Part shown: piece by piece, positions 59,848 to 64,000 of the stretch
Layout: each line of letters starts with the position of its first letter
Numbering within the stretch: the stretch's first letter is position 1
Assembly: GCA_014385025.1 (NCBI GenBank)
Contig: JACRTB010000003.1
Span: 186,001 to 250,000 of the forward strand
Source: Yanshouia hominis
GTDB taxonomy: Bacteria; Bacillota; Clostridia; Oscillospirales; Ruminococcaceae
DNA length: 64,000 nucleotides
Direction of reading: 5' to 3'
Program-made: the position numbers and the translations under genes
Notes under the pieces: generated by a model
Told to the model about the DNA's origin: nothing
The model's input: only the letters and a program-made list of their open reading frames with translations
Database searches by the model: none

Positions 59848-60466
59848 GACATCCCAGCAGCGCGGACACCAGAGCAATCTGTGTGATCTCGCAGGCAACA
59901 ATCAGGATATCCTGCGGTTCAAAGCGGAAGCCGGGACCGGGGGAAAGACAGATTTCTTCGCCGCGCCGGACGGCGACAACGGTGGCGCCGGTCTGCTGGC
60001 GGAATCGGAGCGTGCCGATATCCTTTCCGGACGCGGGGCTTTCGGGGGACAGCAAAAATTCGTAGGTGCGCAGGCGGTCGCTGTGGCGGAATCTTTCGCT
60101 GAGGTCGAAAATCTTCCGGTAAGTTTCGGTGATTTTTTCATTGAGCCGGTCCCGCTCTTCAATAAGGGCGCGCAGCTCGCATTTGAGGCGGCTCATATCG
60201 CTTCCGGCCTGATACTGCTCGACATATTCGACGGCGCGCGCCTTGGAAAGGACGACTGACCCCACATTTTCGCGGATTTCGGTGATTCCCATGTCCGAGA
60301 GCAGCCGCATAGCGCGGCGAATCGTCTCGGGGGAAACGCGGTATTGTGCCCCCATCAGGGAGCGGCCTGAGAATCGTTCCTGCTCCTTAATTTCTCCGCA
60401 GGCAATTTTTGCGGCGATGTCATAGGCAATTTGTGCGTATACAGGAAGCGCGGGCTGGTTTTTCAT
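59837..60466 (-). CDS. busR: BusR-like GntR/TrkA-C regulator of osmolyte uptake
   Basis: The 209-residue product has a GntR winged helix (about 5-75: VYAQIAYDIAAKIACGEI, YRVSPETIRRAMRLLSDMGI), a coiled-coil linker (about 90-125) and a C-terminal TrkA-C/RCK-C domain (GKDIGTLRFRQQTGATVVAVRRGEEI; GFRFEPQDILIVACEITQ). This architecture is that of BusR, the c-di-AMP-binding repressor of betaine transport in Lactococcus and Streptococcus. It lies upstream of such a transporter, and both carry the same palindrome. c-di-AMP binding is inferred. Confidence 0.88.
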   Translation of the reverse strand: MKNQPALPVYAQIAYDIAAKIACGEIKEQERFSGRSLMGAQYRVSPETIRRAMRLLSDMGITEIRENVGSVVLSKARAVEYVEQYQAGSDMSRLKCELRALIEERDRLNEKITETYRKIFDLSERFRHSDRLRTYEFLLSPESPASGKDIGTLRFRQQTGATVVAVRRGEEICLSPGPGFRFEPQDILIVACEITQIALVSALLGCPPA

Positions 60467-60505
60467 CTTCCGTCATCTCTCCGTAGGTTTAATCGAGTCA
60501 GAAAA

Positions 60506-60548
60506 CATCTGACAACTTTATTATATTATTAAAGTTGTCAGATGGCAA
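60506..60548. promoter_or_regulatory. BusR-type operator 2 over the busR promoter
   Basis: CATCTGACAACTTTA, nine bases, TAAAGTTGTCAGATG is a perfect 15-bp inverted repeat (60506-60544). On the minus strand TTGCCA (60548-60543), a 17-base spacer and TATAAT (60525-60520) form the busR promoter, so the operator covers the spacer and -10 box. Confidence 0.88.
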
Positions 60549-60571
60549 GCTACAAAATAGTGACAATCCTT

Positions 60572-60928
60572 CTCCGTTCACGCTTGCAGGGGGTTCGGCG
60601 GTCAAGCGGATGCAATGGAAACGCCAAGCATAATCCTCCGCCGTCCGCGCCCTCAGGGGGTTCGACAATCAAGCGGATGCAATGGAAACGCCAAGCATAA
60701 TTCTCCACCGTCCGCGCCCTCAGGGGATTCGACGGTCAGGCGGATGCAATGGAAGCGCCAAGCGTAATCCTCCGCCCTCCGCACCCGCAGGGGGGGCGAC
60801 AATCAAGCGGATGCAATGGAAACGCCAAGCGTAATCCTCCGCCGTCCGCGCTCGCAGGGAGTTCGACGGTCAGGCGGATGCAATGAAAACACCAAGCGTA
60901 ATCATCCACCGTTCATGCTTGCAAGGGA
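60572..60928. repeat. 67-bp tandem repeat, about 5.3 copies
   Basis: The marker GCGGATGCAATGG occurs at 60606, 60673, 60740, 60807 and 60874 (the last with one change), exactly 67 bases apart each time. Partial units flank both ends. Units differ by a few bases, often alternating CAATCAAGCGG and CGGTCAGGCGG. No stop-free frame with a start site runs through it. Confidence 0.92.
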
Positions 60929-60979
60929 GCGCAGCAGAGTGATACAATGGGAAGGCCGATCGGAAAGGGAGGAAGAGCC

Positions 60980-61915
60980 ATGGAGCGATTGCTGGAGCAT
61001 TGCACCCTTTGCCCGCGCCGCTGCGGAGTAAACCGCGCGGCGGGCGAACGCGGCCGCTGCGGTGCCGGAAAAGCGGTGCGGGTGGCGCGGGCCGCGCTGC
61101 ACCCTTGGGAAGAACCCTGTATCTCGGGGAGCCGCGGGTCCGGGACGGTGTTTTTTTCGCACTGCGCTCTTGGCTGCGTCTTTTGCCAGAATGCGCCCCT
61201 GAGCCGTGAAGGCGCGGGGCTGGAAATCGGGACAGGACGGCTGGGGGAAATCTTTCTGGAGCTGCAGGCACAGGGAGCGCACAACATCAATCTGGTTACA
61301 CCCACCCACTACGTTCCGCAGATTCTCGAGGCGGCGGCCCTTGCGCGGGCGGATGGACTGAGAATCCCCTTTGTCTATAACTGCGGCGGTTATGAACTGC
61401 CTGAAACGGTCGCTCTGCTTGATGGGACGGTGGATCTCTGGCTCCCTGATTTTAAGTATGCCCAATCGAGGCCCGCCGCACGCTACAGCGCGGCAGCCGA
61501 TTATCCCGAGCGGGCGCTGGAGGCAATTGAGGCGATGGTGCGGCAGACCGGAGCGCCCTGCTTTGGCCCCGACGGACTTTTGCAAAAGGGGGTGCTGGTG
61601 CGGCATCTGCTGCTGCCGGGCCTGCTGGCCGATTCGATGCGGGCGGTTGAGCTGCTGGCCGAACGGTTTGAGGGGCGGATCCTTTTGAGTCTGATGAGCC
61701 AGTTTACCCCCATGCCGGCGTGCTCTGCGCGCTTTCCTGAGCTTTCGCGTCCGGTGAATCCGCGCCACTATGAGGCTTTGGTGGAATTTACCGCTTCGCT
61801 GGGAGCCTTCGACTGCTATACGCAGGAGCCTTCCGCCGCCGATGGAGCTTTCATTCCAAGCTTCCTCGGGCAGGGGGTTTTGGCCGCCGGCACACCGGGA
61901 AAGGCTGATACATGA
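60980..61915 (+). CDS. Radical SAM protein, PflA-like activating-enzyme family
   Basis: The 311-residue product has an N-terminal CTLCPRRCGVNR metal motif and the radical SAM motif CALGCVFCQN (CxxxCxxC, about residues 62-69). The TIM-barrel follows (NINLVTPTHYVPQILEA, FVYNCGGYELPE, DLWLPDFKYAQ). It resembles the stand-alone PFL-activating-enzyme-like proteins whose substrate is unknown. ATG 60980 follows AGGGAGGAAG. Its stop overlaps the start of the broken DUF3795 gene (ATGA). Confidence 0.9.
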   Translation: MERLLEHCTLCPRRCGVNRAAGERGRCGAGKAVRVARAALHPWEEPCISGSRGSGTVFFSHCALGCVFCQNAPLSREGAGLEIGTGRLGEIFLELQAQGAHNINLVTPTHYVPQILEAAALARADGLRIPFVYNCGGYELPETVALLDGTVDLWLPDFKYAQSRPAARYSAAADYPERALEAIEAMVRQTGAPCFGPDGLLQKGVLVRHLLLPGLLADSMRAVELLAERFEGRILLSLMSQFTPMPACSARFPELSRPVNPRHYEALVEFTASLGAFDCYTQEPSAADGAFIPSFLGQGVLAAGTPGKADT

Positions 61916-62496
61916 AGTATTACCGGAGAGAAACGCCGCGTTTTGCGCTCTGCGGGCTCAACCGCGCGCTCTGCCCGATGCAGCTCGGCGGGTACTACTG
62001 TCCCCGGCCGCGGCGGAGGCGAGGGGCATCAGCCCTGCCGCTTTACGCGCTGTGCGAAGGGGAGAAGGGTTGAATGCTGCCGCTTCCGCGAGACTTATCC
62101 CTGCGGGGAATATCGGGGCGCGGCCGGCTGGGATTCCTTCGTGACCCATCAGGATATGCTCCGGGATTTTGCGCGGGCAAAGGAGAGCGGCGTCCCTGCC
62201 TATCTGGCGGAGCTGGGTGAACGTGCCGGGATCCTGCGTTGGCTTTTGGAGCACTGCAGCGGCGGCCACCGGAAGAATTCCTTCTGCCTCGCGGTGAATC
62301 AGCCGGATTTTCCGCAGCTTCACGCGGCGGTGAATCAGCTTTCGGCGGCCAATGCGAGGATGTCCCGCGGCCGCCGGAACGCGCGGAAAAGGCCGTTTCC
62401 CTTTTGAGCCGGGCGGCGGCACGACAGGGCGTTTTGCTTAAACTGGGGAAAAGACCGAAAAAGACGGCGGAAAGGCCGTCAGGGGAAGGAGATTAA
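61912..62496 (+). pseudogene. DUF3795-like Cys-rich protein with two compensating frameshifts
   Basis: The reading starts MKYYRRETPRFALCGLN (CGLNxxLCPMQLGGY is typical of the family) and then runs into an early stop at 62071. The family sequence continues in the +1-shifted frame (GGGEGHQPCRF, TYPCGEY, DSFVTHQDMLRDFARAKESGVPAYL) and returns to the first frame near 62355 (RAEKAVSLLSRAAARQGVLLKLGKRPKK), ending at TAA 62496. A surplus C in CCCC near 62004 and a missing base near 62352 would explain it; total length stays divisible by three. This may be a pseudogene or two sequence errors. Confidence 0.72.
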
Positions 62497-62503
62497 CGTC
62501 TCG

Positions 62504-62752
62504 ATGGAATACCGGTATGACACACAGCTTCTGATTGAAGGAAAGCATCTCGACGAGGATGCAATCCACGCATATTTTACGGAAAATTTTGCGGGAGACT
62601 GTCTGCTTGCGATCGGAGATGATACCCTGATCAAGATTCATTATCATACCAATGAGCCATGGAAGGTTTTGGAATACTGCGCTGCTCTGGGAGAGATCCA
62701 CGATATTGTGGTGGAGGATATGGACCGTCAGTCCAGAGGGCTGCACGGCTGA
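62504..62752 (+). CDS. Orphan FakA/DhaL-like middle domain
   Basis: The 82-residue protein resembles the middle domain of fatty-acid kinase FakA-type proteins: YRYDTQLLIEGKHL, GDCLLAIGDDTLIKIHYHTNEPWKVLEYCAALGEI, in parts, and VVEDMDRQ. The HxHTNxP motif is complete. The DhaL-type ATP-binding and C-terminal DegV-partner domains are absent, so it cannot be a kinase alone. AAGGAG precedes the ATG. It precedes the DUF4317 gene by 26 bases and may be co-transcribed. Confidence 0.78.
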   Translation: MEYRYDTQLLIEGKHLDEDAIHAYFTENFAGDCLLAIGDDTLIKIHYHTNEPWKVLEYCAALGEIHDIVVEDMDRQSRGLHG

Positions 62753-62778
62753 TGAAATAACAGAAGGAACAAAACGCG

Positions 62779-63924
62779 ATGAACGAAAAAGAAGTTTCCG
62801 AGATCCGCCGGCGTTTTCGGCCGGACAAAAGCAACATCACGCGGGTACGGGCGTGCTATGTCAACGAGAAGCGGGAGATTGTTTCGCAGTTTGAGCAGTC
62901 GCTCGCCGTAACGCCGCAGGAGGAGTCGGAGCGGATTTTGGCGCTGCTCAAGCGCACCCTGTCAGGGACATTGGGGAAAAACCTGATCGATGTGGAATTT
63001 TCCACCGGACAGGTCGCCGGCAGCGACGAGCACCGTTTGCTGATGGCGCTGCGGAATTCCTCCCTCAAGGATGAAGAGGCGGTGCAGGCCCTTTATCAAA
63101 AGGTGATCGGCTCCCTTTCGATCGAGGGGGATTACCTGATTCTGCTGACCCACGACACCTACGACGTGCCCTACCGGTCGAAGGATGGGCAGCGGCAGGA
63201 TGACGCCTCGTCGGAGGTGTTTTCCTACATTCTTTGCAGCATCTGTCCGGTCAAAATGACCAAGCCGGCTCTGAGCTACTACGCGCATGACGACCGGTTT
63301 CACAGCCGCGAGGCGGATTGGCTGGTCGCGCCGCCCGAGCTGGGCTTTCTGTTCCCGGCCTTCGATGACCGCTGCACCAATATCTATAATGCCCTTTATT
63401 ATACCCGCAGCGTCTCCGAAAACCATCAGGAGCTGGCCGACGCCCTTTTTCACCTTGAGATTCCGATGCCCGCCGCCGCGCAGAAGGAGACCTTCGGGGA
63501 GATTCTCGGGGATGCGCTCGCGGGTGAATGCAGCTACGAGGTGGTACAGTCGGTGCACGACGAGCTGTGCGGCATGATCGGGGAGCACAAGGCCGACAGG
63601 GAATCCGAGCCGCTGAAGGTTTCCCGGCAGGAGGTTCGGCAGGTGCTGGAATCCTGCGGCGTTTCGGACGAGCATGTGGAGGCTTTTGAGCGGCGGTACG
63701 AGGCCGAGTTCGGCGCGGACATCGGCCTCAGCCCGAAAAATCTTGTGGACACCAGGCAGCTTGAACTACGCACCCCCGATGTGACCATCAAGGTGAACCC
63801 GGAACGCAGTGATTTGGTGGAAACGCGCATCATCAACGGAGTAAAATACATCCTGATCCGGGCGAATGACGGCGTGGAGGTCAACGGTGTGGCGATTCAC
63901 ATTTCAGAATCGGCGCATGTCTGA
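62779..63924 (+). CDS. DUF4317 family protein
   Basis: The 381-residue cytoplasmic protein matches the DUF4317 family common in Clostridia: EIRRRFRPDKSNITRVRACYVNEKREIVSQF, in parts, LLTHDTYDVPYRSKDG, ILCSICPVKMTKPAL and APPELGFLFPAFDDRCTNIYNALYYTR. No catalytic motif is known. AGAAGGAAC precedes the ATG. Length is normal and the frame intact. Confidence 0.9.
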   Translation: MNEKEVSEIRRRFRPDKSNITRVRACYVNEKREIVSQFEQSLAVTPQEESERILALLKRTLSGTLGKNLIDVEFSTGQVAGSDEHRLLMALRNSSLKDEEAVQALYQKVIGSLSIEGDYLILLTHDTYDVPYRSKDGQRQDDASSEVFSYILCSICPVKMTKPALSYYAHDDRFHSREADWLVAPPELGFLFPAFDDRCTNIYNALYYTRSVSENHQELADALFHLEIPMPAAAQKETFGEILGDALAGECSYEVVQSVHDELCGMIGEHKADRESEPLKVSRQEVRQVLESCGVSDEHVEAFERRYEAEFGADIGLSPKNLVDTRQLELRTPDVTIKVNPERSDLVETRIINGVKYILIRANDGVEVNGVAIHISESAHV

Positions 63925-64000
63925 GCGGGCCGCTGTTCCGCCCGGGAACTGAAATGTTGAAAACCCAGAAATCTCATGATATAATAAAGCGTTATTACAT
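63925..64000. other. Trailing sequence at window end
   Basis: A TATAAT at about 63979-63984 with TTGAAA 20-odd bases upstream hints at a promoter for a gene beyond the window. Confidence 0.3.

Noticed and set aside
60572-60928. CRISPR array
   Set aside because: The 67-bp units are contiguous and similar throughout; there are no constant short repeats separated by unique spacers, and no cas genes nearby.

Overview
The window looks like chromosomal DNA of a GC-rich (by eye, high-50s percent) anaerobic Gram-positive bacterium of the class Clostridia, probably Oscillospirales (Ruminococcaceae/Oscillospiraceae-like). Grounds are AGGAGG-type ribosome binding sites, TTGACA/TATAAT promoters, a T-box leader, a sortase-type surface protein, LCP and DUF4317 proteins, FeoB with its Cys-rich partner, a BusR-like osmolyte regulator and a class I two-subunit fumarase. 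No genus can be named safely.

Layout. 1-4.4 kb: an Rnf-like cluster (5'-truncated C, then D, E, A) without rnfG at its usual place and without the usual membrane Fe-S cysteines, followed by a DUF4015 glycosidase-like protein. 4.4-8.4 kb: nucleoside salvage (deoD, deoB, cdd, pyrimidine phosphorylase) ending at a strong terminator. 8.4-9.6 kb: gene-free. 9.6-14.5 kb: a DUF4234 membrane protein and sbcDC. 14.7-18.4 kb: a D-2-hydroxyacid dehydrogenase and an NhaC antiporter, each preceded by a copy of a structured repeat. 18.7-19.8 kb: a short UppS-like prenyltransferase and tRNA-Thr(GGT). 20.1-28.3 kb: a 169-aa protein translationally coupled to a 2557-aa repeat-rich surface protein. 28.6-32.5 kb: a feo iron-uptake locus with a DtxR-like regulator and four copies of one palindromic operator. 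32.5-36.0 kb: a chorismate mutase-ACT protein, a T-box-controlled sodium/solute symporter and an XRE/superoxide-reductase-like fusion. 36.2-38.4 kb: a TetR/MATE efflux pair. 38.6-45.9 kb: an LCP protein, a livJHMGF branched-chain amino acid transporter and a small membrane protein. 46.3-50.2 kb: a glycosyltransferase, then an XRE/ImmA/zinc-ribbon operon behind a LexA-like box, and a holin. 50.2-52.4 kb: fumarase alpha and beta plus a YczE-like protein. 53-56.5 kb: a small membrane protein, diaminopropionate ammonia-lyase, family 4 uracil-DNA glycosylase and phosphotransacetylase. 56.5-60.5 kb: a glycine-betaine-type ABC transporter and a BusR-like regulator sharing identical palindromic operators. 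61-64 kb: a radical SAM protein, a frameshifted DUF3795 gene, an orphan FakA-like domain and DUF4317.

Two regulatory circuits can be read from the DNA. The feo promoter region, the dtxR-like upstream region and the feoB upstream region all carry GTTAGC-N4-GCTAAC-type sites. The osmolyte transporter and the busR-like gene both carry GACAACT-N15-AGTTGTC.

A second theme is intergenic repetition. Several gene gaps hold short imperfect tandem arrays, most with a period of 66-68 bp, and three gaps carry a structured element that resembles IS200/IS605 right ends. Most coding genes are ordinary core functions. The most unusual items are the non-canonical Rnf-like cluster, the DtxR-like protein lacking the usual metal ligands, the repeat element and the tandem arrays.
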